64,000 bases of DNA from Streptomyces sp. ITFR-16 (GCF_031844705.1 NZ_CP134609.1:3720001-3784000); one strand, 5' to 3'. Positions 43,386-52,092 are shown, numbered from the stretch's first letter. Notes: generated by a model from the letters alone, not told the origin. Translations and numbers: made by a program.

Positions 43386-43403
43386 ATTACGTAATTACGT
43401 AAT
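43386..43403 (-). promoter_or_regulatory. Perfect 18-bp palindromic operator candidate
   Basis: ATTACGTAATTACGTAAT is its own complement and consists of two TTACGTAA units sharing the centre. It stands out as wholly AT-biased in GC-rich surroundings and overlaps where the -10 region of the ArsR-type gene should be. Binding there would block transcription of the regulator and the peptidase. Confidence 0.65.
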
Positions 43404-43437
43404 CCTCGTCAAGAGGTATCCGCCTCCCGGCACGCGA

Positions 43438-43470
43438 AAGCCCCCGCCCGGCCGGACCGGGCGGGGGCTT
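43438..43470 (-). terminator. Stem-loop after purL
   Basis: 14-bp arms AAGCCCCCGCCCGG and its complement with a 5-nt loop, 28 nt past the purL stop. It also insulates the ArsR-type promoter region. Confidence 0.85.
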
Positions 43471-43497
43471 CTGCGAAGGCGGCGGCTCGCCGGTGCG

Positions 43498-45747
43498 CTA
43501 CGCGAGCAGCGCGGGGATCGTCCCCTCGTGCGCCGTACGCAGCTCGCTCAGCGGGATGCTGAACTCGCCCTGGATCTCGATCTCCTCGCCGTCCACGACA
43601 CCGATCCGGGTCACGGGCAGACCCCGCGCCCCGCACATGTCGTTGAAGCGGAGCTCCTCGCTGCGCGGGATCGAGACGATCGCACGCCCCGCCGACTCGG
43701 AGAACAGGAAGGTGAACGCGTCCAGTCCGTCCGGCACGACCAGCCGGGCACCCTTCCCGCCGCGCAGGCAGGACTCGGTGACCGCCTGGATCAGGCCGCC
43801 GTCGGACAGGTCGTGCGCCGCGTCGATCATGCCGTCACGGGACGCCGAGATCAGGATCTCGCCCAGCAGCTTCTCGCGGCCGAGGTCGACCTTGGGCGGC
43901 ATGCCGCCGAGGTGGTTGTGGACGACCTCGGACCAGGCCGAGCCGCCGAACTCCTCGTGCGTCTCGCCCAGGAGGTAGAGAAGCTGGCCCGCTTCCTTGA
44001 GCGCGACCGGCGTACGCCGCGTGACGTCGTCGATCACACCGAGCACGGCCACGACTGGCGTCGGGTGGATCGCCGTCTCACCGGTCTGGTTGTACAGCGA
44101 GACGTTGCCGCCGGTGACCGGGGTGCCCAGCTCCAGGCAGCCGTCCGCCAGGCCGCGCGTGGCCTCGGCGAACTGCCACATGACGTCCGGGTCCTCGGGC
44201 GAACCGAAGTTCAGGCAGTCCGAGATGGCGAGCGGCTTGGCACCGGAGGCGGCGACGTTGCGGTACGACTCCGCCAGCGCGAGCTGGGCGCCCGTGTAGG
44301 GGTCGAGCTTCGCGTAACGGCCGTTGCCGTCGGTTGCCATGGCCACGCCGAGGTTGGACTCCTCGTCGATGCGGACCATGCCGGCGTCCTCGGGCATCGC
44401 CAGCACGGTGTTGCCCTGCACGAACCGGTCGTACTGGTCCGTGATCCATGACTTCGACGCCTGGTTCGGCGACGAGACCAGCCGCAGGACCTGCTCGCGC
44501 AGTTCGGCGCCGTCGGCGGGACGGGCCAGCTTGCCGGCGTCGTCGGCCTGCAGCGCGTCCTGCCAGGACGGGCGGGCGAACGGGCGGTGGTAGGTCGGGC
44601 CCTCGTGGGCGACGGACCGCGGCGGCACGTCCACGATCTGCTCGCCGTGCCAGAAGATCTCCAGCTGCGAGCCCTCGGTCACCTCACCGATGACGGTGGC
44701 GATGACGTCCCACTTCTCGCAGATCTCCAGGAAGCGGTCCACGTGCTGCGGCTCGACGATCGCGCACATGCGCTCCTGTGACTCGCTCATGAGGATTTCC
44801 TCGGGCGAGAGGGAGGAGTCGCGCAGCGGCACGGTGTCCAGCTCGACGCGCATGCCGCCGGAGCCGGCGGAAGCCAGCTCGGAGGTGGCGCAGGAGAGCC
44901 CGGCGCCGCCGAGGTCCTGGATGCCCGCGACGAGCTTCTCCTTGAAGATCTCCAGGGTGCACTCGATGAGGAGTTTCTCCTGGAACGGGTCGCCGACCTG
45001 GACGGCCGGGCGCTTGGCTGGGCCGGTCGACTCGAAGGTCTCCGAGGCCAGCACCGAGACGCCGCCGATGCCGTCGCCACCGGTGCGGGCGCCGTACAGG
45101 ATGACCTTGTTGCCGGGCCCGGAGGCCTGGGCGAGGTGGATGTCCTCGTGCTTCATCACACCGATGCAGCCGGCGTTGACGAGCGGGTTGCCCTGGTAGC
45201 AGGCGTCGAAGACGACCTCGCCACCGATGTTCGGCAGGCCCAGGCAGTTGCCGTAGCCGCCGATGCCGGCGACGACACCCGGCAGGACGCGCTTGGTGTC
45301 GGGGTGGTCGGCCGCACCGAAGCGCAGCGGGTCGACGACCGCGACCGGACGGGCACCCATGGCGAGGATGTCGCGGACGATGCCGCCGACGCCGGTCGCC
45401 GCGCCCTGGTACGGCTCGATGTACGAGGGATGGTTGTGCGACTCGACCTTGAAGGTGACTGCGTACCCCTGGCCGACGTCGACCACACCGGCGTTCTCGC
45501 CGATGCCGACGAGCATCGCGTCGTTGACGGGGACCTTCTCGCCGAACTGCTTGAGGTGGACCTTGCTGCTCTTGTAGGAGCAGTGCTCGGACCACATCAC
45601 CGAGTACATGGCGAGCTCGGCGCCCGTCGGACGGCGGCCCAGGATCTCGCGGATCCGGGCGTACTCGTCCTCCTTGAGGCCGAGCTCCTTCCAGGGCTGC
45701 GCGGTGTCCGGGGTTTCGGCCGCGTGCTTGACCGTGTCCAGGCTCAT
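43498..45747 (-). CDS. purL: Phosphoribosylformylglycinamidine synthase, large subunit
   Basis: 749 residues, the size of the small-type PurL that needs PurQ and PurS. With them it converts FGAR to FGAM using ATP and glutamine. The start MSLDTVKHAAETPDTAQPW leads into SVMWSEHCSYKSSKVHLKQF, the signature of the ATP-binding half. GGDGIGGVSVLASETF and DLSDGGLIQAVTES mark the repeated PurM-like domains. The ATG overlaps the purQ stop (ATGA), giving coupled translation. The frame is open far upstream through purQ but is not used. Confidence 0.97.
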   Translation of the reverse strand: MSLDTVKHAAETPDTAQPWKELGLKEDEYARIREILGRRPTGAELAMYSVMWSEHCSYKSSKVHLKQFGEKVPVNDAMLVGIGENAGVVDVGQGYAVTFKVESHNHPSYIEPYQGAATGVGGIVRDILAMGARPVAVVDPLRFGAADHPDTKRVLPGVVAGIGGYGNCLGLPNIGGEVVFDACYQGNPLVNAGCIGVMKHEDIHLAQASGPGNKVILYGARTGGDGIGGVSVLASETFESTGPAKRPAVQVGDPFQEKLLIECTLEIFKEKLVAGIQDLGGAGLSCATSELASAGSGGMRVELDTVPLRDSSLSPEEILMSESQERMCAIVEPQHVDRFLEICEKWDVIATVIGEVTEGSQLEIFWHGEQIVDVPPRSVAHEGPTYHRPFARPSWQDALQADDAGKLARPADGAELREQVLRLVSSPNQASKSWITDQYDRFVQGNTVLAMPEDAGMVRIDEESNLGVAMATDGNGRYAKLDPYTGAQLALAESYRNVAASGAKPLAISDCLNFGSPEDPDVMWQFAEATRGLADGCLELGTPVTGGNVSLYNQTGETAIHPTPVVAVLGVIDDVTRRTPVALKEAGQLLYLLGETHEEFGGSAWSEVVHNHLGGMPPKVDLGREKLLGEILISASRDGMIDAAHDLSDGGLIQAVTESCLRGGKGARLVVPDGLDAFTFLFSESAGRAIVSIPRSEELRFNDMCGARGLPVTRIGVVDGEEIEIQGEFSIPLSELRTAHEGTIPALLA

Positions 45748-46424
45748 GCGTTGACCAGCTTCTTGATGATCGAGGTGAAGAAACCGAGACCGTCGGTACG
45801 ACCGGTACCGATCAGCGGCTCCACAGCGTGCTCCGGGTGCGGCATCAGGCCGACGACGTTGCCCGCGGCGTTGGTGATGCCCGCGATGTCGCGCAGCGAG
45901 CCGTTGGGGTTCACGTCCACGTAGCGGAACGCGACGCGGCCCTCGGCCTCCAGCTCGTCGAGCGTGCGCTCGTCGGCGGTGTAGCGGCCGTCCATGTTCT
46001 TGAGGGGTACGGAGATCTCCTGGCCCGCGGAGTAGTCCGAGGTCCAGGCGGTCTCCGCGTTCTCGACGCGCAGGGTCTGGTCGCGGCAGATGAAGTGCAG
46101 GTGGTTGTTGCGCAGCATCGCGCCGGGGAGCAGATGCGCCTCGGTCAGGATCTGGAAGCCGTTGCAGATGCCGAGGACCGGCATGCCCGCCTTCGCCTGC
46201 TCGATCACCGTCTCCATGACCGGCGAGAAGCGGGAGATGGCTCCGGCCCGCAGATAGTCGCCGTAGGAGAAACCGCCCGCCAGGATGACCGCGTCGACCT
46301 GGTGCAGGTCCTTGTCGCGGTGCCACAGGGACACGGGCTCGGCGCCGGCGACCCGCACGGCCCGAAGGCTGTCCTGGTCGTCGAGCGTGCCCGGAAAGGT
46401 GACGACTCCGATACGAGCAGTCAC
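45744..46424 (-). CDS. purQ: Phosphoribosylformylglycinamidine synthase, glutaminase subunit
   Basis: 226 residues. This class I glutamine amidotransferase supplies ammonia to PurL. The nucleophile lies in VLGICNGFQIL (Cys at about residue 87), and the His-Glu pair in LMPHPEHAVEP near residue 203. The GTG start at 46424 overlaps the purS stop by 4 nt and its own stop overlaps the purL start by 4 nt. Confidence 0.97.
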   Translation of the reverse strand: MTARIGVVTFPGTLDDQDSLRAVRVAGAEPVSLWHRDKDLHQVDAVILAGGFSYGDYLRAGAISRFSPVMETVIEQAKAGMPVLGICNGFQILTEAHLLPGAMLRNNHLHFICRDQTLRVENAETAWTSDYSAGQEISVPLKNMDGRYTADERTLDELEAEGRVAFRYVDVNPNGSLRDIAGITNAAGNVVGLMPHPEHAVEPLIGTGRTDGLGFFTSIIKKLVNA

Positions 46425-46681
46425 TTCGACTCCTCGGCCTTCTCCACCTTCACGGTGAAGTCCTCGATCACGGTGTTGGCGAGGAACGTCTCGGCCATCT
46501 CGTGAATGCGGGCGAGGGCGGCGTCATCGACCGGTCCCTCGACCTCCAGCTCGAAACGCTTTCCCTGACGTACGTCCGCGATTCCCTCGAAGCCGAGACG
46601 GGGCAGTGCACGCTGCACCGCCTGTCCCTGCGGGTCGAGGATCTCGGGCTTGAGCATGACGTCGACTACGACGCGTGCCAC
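46421..46681 (-). CDS. purS: Phosphoribosylformylglycinamidine synthase subunit PurS
   Basis: 86 residues from a GTG (reading ARVVVDVMLKPEILDPQGQA). PurS dimers bridge PurL and PurQ in the FGAM synthase complex. Family features include the ILDPQGQAVQRALPRLGF segment and DVRQGKRFELEV. A longer upstream frame exists, but the added residues are unrelated. It is the first gene of purSQL and is divergent from lsr2. Confidence 0.95.
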   Translation of the reverse strand: MARVVVDVMLKPEILDPQGQAVQRALPRLGFEGIADVRQGKRFELEVEGPVDDAALARIHEMAETFLANTVIEDFTVKVEKAEESK

Positions 46682-47067
46682 TGGCACTCCCGGTGTGGTG
46701 GTGTGGTGCGGCTGTTTCTCCGGGGGGTTCCCCAGACCCCCGCGGGTCCACTCAGCGTACCTGGCCGGAAATTCTACGCGGGTAGATATCAAACGGCCCA
46801 GATCACGCCGAGATATCGGCCGTGACAACGGATACGGAAAATCCTGCGAAAAAAATCCCCATCAGCAGCACACATAGCGGGTTGACACGCGCAGGTAATT
46901 GGGCGGGCTTCACAATGCGGCACCTATCGCTGTACAAATGATTACCGGGGAAAGCAGCATTGCCCCTGCAGCACCGACACCAGTCGGCCCGCATCCGCGC
47001 TCACAGCCGGAAGGCCGGCATCGGCGCATGTCAGACGCGCCCGTGCCGTAGGAAAGGACCGATATCC
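46682..47067. other. purS/lsr2 divergent promoter region
   Basis: 386 nt, clearly more AT-rich than its surroundings (about 46760-46960). It contains TTGACA at 46882-46887 and TGTACAAAT near 46935, either of which could belong to lsr2 promoters. An AT-rich tract in front of lsr2 would suit autoregulation, since Lsr2 binds AT-rich DNA. No gene was found. Confidence 0.5.
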
Positions 47068-47403
47068 GTGGCTCAGCGCGTAGTGGTCACACTCTCCGAC
47101 GACATCGACGGGGGAGCGGCGGCGGAAACGGTTACCTTCGCCCTGGACGGAAAGTCGTACGAGATCGACCTCAATCCGTCCAATGCAAAGAAACTGCGCA
47201 AAGCCCTGGCACCGTACGTGGCGGCCGGCCGGAAGCAGTCGAACGCCGGCAAGCACGGCAAGGTGCCCGTCTCCTACCGGCACACCTCGCTCGCACCCGA
47301 TCCGGCGGCCGTCCGCGCCTGGGCCCGCTCGCACCGGATGGACGTGCCGGCCCGCGGCCGGATTCCCAAGAAGGTCTACGAGGCGTTCCAGGAAGCCAGT
47401 TGA
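47068..47403 (+). CDS. lsr2: Nucleoid-associated xenogeneic silencer Lsr2
   Basis: 111 residues from a GTG after GGAAAGGA. The N-terminal dimerisation domain is AQRVVVTLSDDIDGG through VTFALDGKSYEIDLNP. A basic linker (about 58-75) leads to the C-terminal DNA-binding domain, whose AT-hook-like motif PARGRIPKKVYEAF is intact (canonical RGR). Lsr2 coats AT-rich DNA and silences horizontally acquired genes and specialised metabolite clusters. The gene is single, followed by the atypical tRNA-Gly. Confidence 0.97.
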   Translation: MAQRVVVTLSDDIDGGAAAETVTFALDGKSYEIDLNPSNAKKLRKALAPYVAAGRKQSNAGKHGKVPVSYRHTSLAPDPAAVRAWARSHRMDVPARGRIPKKVYEAFQEAS

Positions 47404-47568
47404 TCCGACGGTCCGGGCCACAGGGCCCGGCCGGGAGCGCCCGACGGCCCGTCAGCAGGGCCCCCCGCGACACCGCGCGGGAGCCGACTTGCGCGACACC
47501 CCTGCAGGTCGGCTAGAGTCTGGAGCACGCCGAGGGGCAAGGCCGCAAAGCCGAACCTCACGCCGCGT

Positions 47569-47640
47569 GCGGGTGTAGTTCAGTAGTAGAACATCCCCCT
47601 TCCAGGGGGAAGGCGCAGTGTGCAATTCCTGTCACCCGCT
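47569..47640 (+). tRNA. tRNA-Gly(TCC) with abnormal D- and T-loops
   Basis: The acceptor (GCGGGTG/CACCCGC), D stem (GTTC/GAAC) and anticodon stem (TCCCC/GGGGA) all pair perfectly, with anticodon TCC at 47601-47603. But the D-loop is AGTAGTA, lacking G18G19. The T-arm (about 47614-47632) has no TTCRA loop: it reads GCAGTGTGCAATTCCTGT with at best four pairs (GCAG/CTGT). The intact stems and a TAGAGT -10 box at 47514-47519 argue that it is expressed. The same pair of losses marks the staphylococcal tRNA-Gly(UCC) used for wall synthesis. Confidence 0.88.
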
Positions 47641-47720
47641 CTGCATCGCTCTCCTCAACCACTCCGGTGGATCAGGTAGAGTAGTGCTCGCTCCACCGGT
47701 GAGAGCCGAGTGGTTGCAAT

Positions 47721-47793
47721 GCGGACGTAGCTCAGTTGGTAGAGCGCAACCTTGCCAAGGTTGAGGTCGCCAGTTCGAACCTGGTCGTCCGCT
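47721..47793 (+). tRNA. tRNA-Gly(GCC), copy 1
   Basis: A fully canonical cloverleaf with D-loop GG and T-loop TTCGAAC, anticodon GCC. A TAGAGT -10-like box lies at 47677-47682. It is identical to the copy at 52011-52083 and is a direct comparison for the abnormal tRNA-Gly 80 nt upstream. Confidence 0.96.
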
Positions 47794-47800
47794 CTTGATC

Positions 47801-47832
47801 GAAGGCCCCGGTCGATTTCGACCGGGGCCTTC
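47801..47832 (+). terminator. Stem-loop after tRNA-Gly
   Basis: Perfect 15-bp arms at 47801-47815 and 47818-47832 with a 2-nt centre, then TCGTCGTATT. The following 244 nt to the ABC gene contain ATGAC-GTTT-GTCAT at 48007-48020, a possible operator for that operon. Confidence 0.85.
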
Positions 47833-48076
47833 GTCGTATTCCATTCCGCTCATATCCCGTCCGCTCATATCTCGCGCCTCCCTGCTCGTGTGTGATTCCT
47901 GCCGAGGTCTCATTCCCGTCCGGGCCCCGCTCCCGTCCGGGCCTCGCTCCTGTCCGGCGGGCCTGCCCGTGTGGCATGCATGCCCGTGGCGCCGACCGCG
48001 CACCCATGACGTTTGTCATGGGGAGCGATGACAGGTCGCACTGCTCCCGAGCCGTAGCGGGAGGAAGCCTTGAGTC

Positions 48077-49039
48077 ATGACCAGCGACGAGATTTCCCGT
48101 GAGTGCGTGATCGAGGCGGACGGTGTCCGGCGGAGTTACGCGGGCGGCTTCGAGGCCGTGGCCGGTGCCTCCTTCACCGTGGCGCGCGGCGAGCTGTTCG
48201 CCCTGCTCGGTACGAACGGCGCCGGCAAGACGTCCACCGTCGAGATGCTGGAAGGCCTGGCCCGTCCCGACGGGGGCAGCGTGCGAGTGCTGGGCCACGA
48301 CCCGTACGGCGACCGTGCCGCGGTCCGCCCACGGATCGGGGTGATGCTTCAGGAGGGCGGCTTTCCGTCCGAACTGACAGCGGCCGAGACCATACGGATG
48401 TGGGCGGGTTGTACCAGCGGTGCCCGGCCGACCGGCGAGGCCCTGGACCTGGTGGGGCTCGGCCACCGGGCAGGTGTCCGGGTCAAGCAGCTTTCCGGCG
48501 GTGAGCGGCGGAGGCTGGATCTGGCGCTGGCTCTGCTCGGCCGCCCCGAGGTGCTCTTCCTCGACGAGCCGACCACCGGCCTCGACGCCGAGGGGCGACG
48601 CGACACCTGGGAGTTGGTGCGCCTTCTCAAGGAGGACGGCGTCACCGTGCTGCTCACCACGCATTACCTGGAGGAGGCCGAGGCGCTCGCCGACCGGCTG
48701 GCGATCATGCACCGGGGCCGGATCGTGGCCTCCGGCACCACAGCCGAGGTGACCGCCGCCCGGCCGGCCCGTATCCGCTTCGAGCTGCCTGCGGGGATAC
48801 CTGCGGCACGACTCCCGCTGGAGCTGCGCGCCGCCGCCGATGGCCCACGGATCGAGATACGCACGCATCGGCTGCAGGGCTCACTGACCGAACTGTTGCG
48901 CTGGGCAGCGGAGTCGAACATTTCCTTGATCGGACTCGACGCCCGGTCCGCCTCGCTCGAAGAGGCCTTCCTCGACATCGCCAAGTCCGCGTCCCAGACC
49001 GAACCCGAGCACCGGACCGAAGAGGTGGCAGTTTCATGA
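48077..49039 (+). CDS. ABC transporter ATP-binding protein
   Basis: 320 residues. The nucleotide-binding domain has GTNGAGKTS (Walker A), MLQEGGFPSELTA (Q-loop), QLSGGERRRLDLALAL (signature), VLFLDEPTTGLD (Walker B) and TTHYLEEAEAL (H-loop). The C-terminal 80 residues are of the DrrA/ABC-2 export type. It works with the permease that follows, probably exporting a drug or lipid. GGGAGG precedes the ATG by 11 nt. Its stop overlaps the permease start by 4 nt (ATGA), and the operon continues into a two-component system. Confidence 0.94.
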   Translation: MTSDEISRECVIEADGVRRSYAGGFEAVAGASFTVARGELFALLGTNGAGKTSTVEMLEGLARPDGGSVRVLGHDPYGDRAAVRPRIGVMLQEGGFPSELTAAETIRMWAGCTSGARPTGEALDLVGLGHRAGVRVKQLSGGERRRLDLALALLGRPEVLFLDEPTTGLDAEGRRDTWELVRLLKEDGVTVLLTTHYLEEAEALADRLAIMHRGRIVASGTTAEVTAARPARIRFELPAGIPAARLPLELRAAADGPRIEIRTHRLQGSLTELLRWAAESNISLIGLDARSASLEEAFLDIAKSASQTEPEHRTEEVAVS

Positions 49040-49827
49040 CGACCGCGACAACCGCTGCGCGCACCACGACCGTCCCCGGCCGGCTGGCCGCTCTCGGCCG
49101 GGCCGAACTGACACTGCTCGCCCGCAACAGAACGGCCGTCTTCGTCGCGCTGATCATGCCTGCGGCCATGGTCATGGCCATGAAGTCGACGTTCGCCAAG
49201 ATAGATCTCGCGGGAACGGGGCTCACTGTCGCCGGAGCCGCCCTCACCGGCGCCATCGGCACGGTGCTGATCCAGGCCGTCTACATGAACATGTCCGCCG
49301 CCTATGTGGCACGGCGTGAGGAACTGGTCCTGAAGCGCCTGCGCACGGGAGAGGTCACCGACGGGGAGATCCTCGCCGGGACTGCGCTGCCCTCGGCCGC
49401 GCTGGCCCTGGCCCAGACCGCGGTGATCGTGGTGGCCGGGACGGCCTTCTTCGGCCTCGGCGCGCCCGAGCGGCCCGAACTGCTCCTCGCAGGTCTGGTT
49501 CTGGGCGTGGTGCTGCTGACGGCACTGGCCGCGACCACCTCCGTGGTCACCCGCACCGTGCAGACGGCCCAGCTGACCACCCTGCCGCTGTTCCTCGTCT
49601 CCCTGATGGGCTCGGGCCTCTTCGTCCCGCTGGAGATCTTTCCCGACCCGCTCGCCAGGGCATGTGAGTTCCTTCCGCTGACCGGGGCGATGGCGCTCAT
49701 ACGGGCCGGCTGGCTCGGCACCACCGGCACCACCGGCCTGCTCGCGCCCGCGCTGACCGGGCTGGTCTGGACGGCGCTCGCGGTGTTTGCTGTGCAGCGG
49801 TGGTTCCGGTGGGATCCGCGAAGCTGA
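49036..49827 (+). CDS. ABC-2 type permease
   Basis: 263 residues with six hydrophobic segments, starting with NRTAVFVALIMPAAMVMAM. The C-terminal SLMGSGLFVPLEIFPDPLARACEFLPL pattern is typical of ABC-2 (DrrB-like) exporters. It partners the ATPase encoded just upstream with a 4-nt overlap. The substrate is unknown; the sensor kinase downstream may detect it. Confidence 0.92.
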   Translation: MTTATTAARTTTVPGRLAALGRAELTLLARNRTAVFVALIMPAAMVMAMKSTFAKIDLAGTGLTVAGAALTGAIGTVLIQAVYMNMSAAYVARREELVLKRLRTGEVTDGEILAGTALPSAALALAQTAVIVVAGTAFFGLGAPERPELLLAGLVLGVVLLTALAATTSVVTRTVQTAQLTTLPLFLVSLMGSGLFVPLEIFPDPLARACEFLPLTGAMALIRAGWLGTTGTTGLLAPALTGLVWTALAVFAVQRWFRWDPRS

Positions 49828-49841
49828 AGGGGGTTTGTGCG

Positions 49842-51380
49842 GTGTTGATGCGCGTGCGCGGCTGGCGCCGCCGCTGGCAGGAGCGCGGCAAGATGGAGCG
49901 GATCGACCAGTATTCGCGGCTGACCATCTGCGTGATCCCCTGGCTCTTCAGCCTGTCGTGGCAGCTGGCCCCCTTCAAGTCGGACATCCGGCATGAGCCC
50001 CTCCCGCTGGCGCTGGGCTCGGCTCTCCTCATGGTGAGCCTGGCGCAGTGCCTGCTGAGCAACCGCAACGTCCAGGCGGCGTTGGAGCACTACCTCGGCG
50101 TCTCCGCCTTCCCTGGGCGGCGGCTGATCGGGCCGCTGGCCCTGTTGCTGCTGGGACTGGGACTGCTGGCGGCGCTGGTCGCGGTGGACGGAATCAAGGA
50201 CGCCGGGCTGCTCCTCATGGTGCTGAACGCTCCCATGGCCTTCGTGATCACACGGGTGCTCCTGGTCCCGGTCCGTACATTCATGGTCGAGTCTCTGTGC
50301 CTCATCGTGCTGACCACCGGTGTGCTCGCCGCAGCCGGGCTCCGGGGCGGCCCTCTGGCCGGCGTGGTGCCGGCCACACTGTTCGGCTGCGCGCTGGTCC
50401 TGATCTCCGTACGGCCCAGTGCCTGGAGCCTGAGCGTGATGTGGCAGGCCGAGGAGGCCCGGGACATACAGGCCAGGCTGGCGGTCGCGGAGGAGCGGCT
50501 CCGGTTCGGCCGGGACATGCACGACGTACTGGGCCGCAACCTCGCGGTGATCGCGCTGAAGAGCGAGCTGGCGGTGGAGCTCGCGCAGCGCGGGAGGCCC
50601 GAGGCGGTGGACCAGATGGTCGAGGTGCAGCGGATAGCGCGTGCCTCGCAGCAGGAGGTGCGCGAGGTCGTACGGGGTTACCGGGAGGCCGACCTCACTA
50701 CGGAACTGGCGGGGGCCCAAGGGGTGTTGCGGGCCGCAGGCATCGAGTGCACGGTGACCGGCAACAGCGGCGAGGGGTTGCCCGCACCCGTGCAGGCCGC
50801 GCTCGGCTGGGTGGTCCGCGAGGCGGCCACCAACGTGCTGCGGCACGGCGACGCACGACGCTGCACGATCCGGATCGGCGTCGCGGAGGACGCCGTGGTG
50901 CTGAACGTGGAGAACGACGGGGTGCCCGCCACCCCTGCCGAGGGCAACGGCTCGGGCCTGGCCGGGCTGCGCGAACGGCTCGGCGCGCTCAACGGTTCGC
51001 TGAACGCGGGCCGTGCTCATGGCGGGCTGTTCCGGCTGACGGCAAGCATCCCGCTGAGGCGCTCCGGGTTTCCGGTTGAGGACGTTGACGCGCCGGCCGG
51101 GGCCGCCGGGGCTCCGGCCAGGGGCGGCGGGAATCCGGGCGGGGCCACCAAGACTCCGACCGGAGACGCCGGGACTCCGGGCGGGGCTGCCCCAGCTTCC
51201 GAAGACAAGCTCGCACCCGAAGACAGGCCCCCGTCCGAGGACCAGCTCGCGCCCGCGCCCGGGGACAGGTCCGGACACGAGGACAAGACCGCGCCCGAGG
51301 ACACGTCCGGGCCGGGTTCCGGGCCCGGCAACCAGGACACGGCGCGCGCGGCTGCGGCCCTTGTGGAGGAGAGACGATGA
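49842..51380 (+). CDS. NarL-type sensor histidine kinase with a long disordered tail
   Basis: 512 residues from a GTG after GAAGGGGG. Five or six transmembrane segments (about 25-190) replace a periplasmic sensor domain, as in DesK-type kinases. The phospho-acceptor is in RFGRDMHDVLGRNLAVIALK, and the ATPase domain has VREAATNVLRHGDA and NGSGLAGLRERLG. After residue 405 the protein runs on for about 105 residues of Pro/Glu/Asp/Gly repeats (units like APEDRPPSEDQ), which normal kinases of this family lack. Its stop overlaps the response regulator start by 4 nt. Confidence 0.93.
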   Translation: MLMRVRGWRRRWQERGKMERIDQYSRLTICVIPWLFSLSWQLAPFKSDIRHEPLPLALGSALLMVSLAQCLLSNRNVQAALEHYLGVSAFPGRRLIGPLALLLLGLGLLAALVAVDGIKDAGLLLMVLNAPMAFVITRVLLVPVRTFMVESLCLIVLTTGVLAAAGLRGGPLAGVVPATLFGCALVLISVRPSAWSLSVMWQAEEARDIQARLAVAEERLRFGRDMHDVLGRNLAVIALKSELAVELAQRGRPEAVDQMVEVQRIARASQQEVREVVRGYREADLTTELAGAQGVLRAAGIECTVTGNSGEGLPAPVQAALGWVVREAATNVLRHGDARRCTIRIGVAEDAVVLNVENDGVPATPAEGNGSGLAGLRERLGALNGSLNAGRAHGGLFRLTASIPLRRSGFPVEDVDAPAGAAGAPARGGGNPGGATKTPTGDAGTPGGAAPASEDKLAPEDRPPSEDQLAPAPGDRSGHEDKTAPEDTSGPGSGPGNQDTARAAAALVEERR

Positions 51381-51988
51381 CCGCGGTACGGGTGCTGCTC
51401 GCCGATGACGAGCATCTGATCCGGGGTGCGCTCGCCGCCCTGCTCGCGCTTGAGGACGATCTCGTCGTGGTGGCGGAGGCGGCGACCGGCCCCGAGGCGC
51501 TCGCCATGGCCCGGGCGCACCGCCCCGATGTGGCGGTCCTGGACCTGGAGATGCCGGGGGCGGACGGTGTGAGCGTGGCCACATCACTGCGGGCCGAACT
51601 CCCGGGCTGCCGGACCATGATCGTGACCAGCCACGGGCTGCCGGGGCATCTCAAGCGGGCCCTCGCCGCAGGCGTGCGGGCATTCGTGCCGAAGACCGTC
51701 AGCGCACGGCAGCTCGCCGGGATCATCCGTACCGTGCATGACGGAAACCGTTATGTGGACCCGGAGTTGGCGGCCGATGCGATCGCGGCCGGGGACTCGC
51801 CGCTGACCGTGCGCGAGACCGAGGTGCTGGAGCTGGCGGCCGACGGGGCGCCGGTCGCCGAGATCGCCGAGCGGGCGGCGCTCTCCCAGGGGACCGTGCG
51901 GAACTACCTCTCGGCGGCGGCCTCGAAGCTCGGGGCGGAGAACCGTCATGCGGCAGTGCGTCTCGCACGCGAGCGGGGTTGGGTATAG
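51377..51988 (+). CDS. NarL/LuxR-type response regulator
   Basis: 203 residues. The receiver domain has the acidic pair in LLADDEHLIRG, the phospho-acceptor Asp in VAVLDLEMPGADG, Thr in TMIVTSHG and Lys in AFVPKTVS. The LuxR-type helix-turn-helix is LTVRETEVLELAADGAPVAE onward to GTVRNYLSAAASKLG. It pairs with the kinase upstream and probably regulates the ABC genes of the same operon. The TAG stop lies within TATAGT (51984-51989), a potential -10 box for the tRNA-Gly that follows. Confidence 0.95.
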   Translation: MTAVRVLLADDEHLIRGALAALLALEDDLVVVAEAATGPEALAMARAHRPDVAVLDLEMPGADGVSVATSLRAELPGCRTMIVTSHGLPGHLKRALAAGVRAFVPKTVSARQLAGIIRTVHDGNRYVDPELAADAIAAGDSPLTVRETEVLELAADGAPVAEIAERAALSQGTVRNYLSAAASKLGAENRHAAVRLARERGWV

Positions 51989-52010
51989 TAGTCCTCGCGC
52001 TTCGGCGCTT

Positions 52011-52083
52011 GCGGACGTAGCTCAGTTGGTAGAGCGCAACCTTGCCAAGGTTGAGGTCGCCAGTTCGAACCTGGTCGTCCGCT
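52011..52083 (+). tRNA. tRNA-Gly(GCC), copy 2
   Basis: Identical in all 73 positions to the tRNA at 47721-47793. It begins 22 nt after the response regulator stop. Confidence 0.96.
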
Positions 52084-52092
52084 CGGTTCAGC

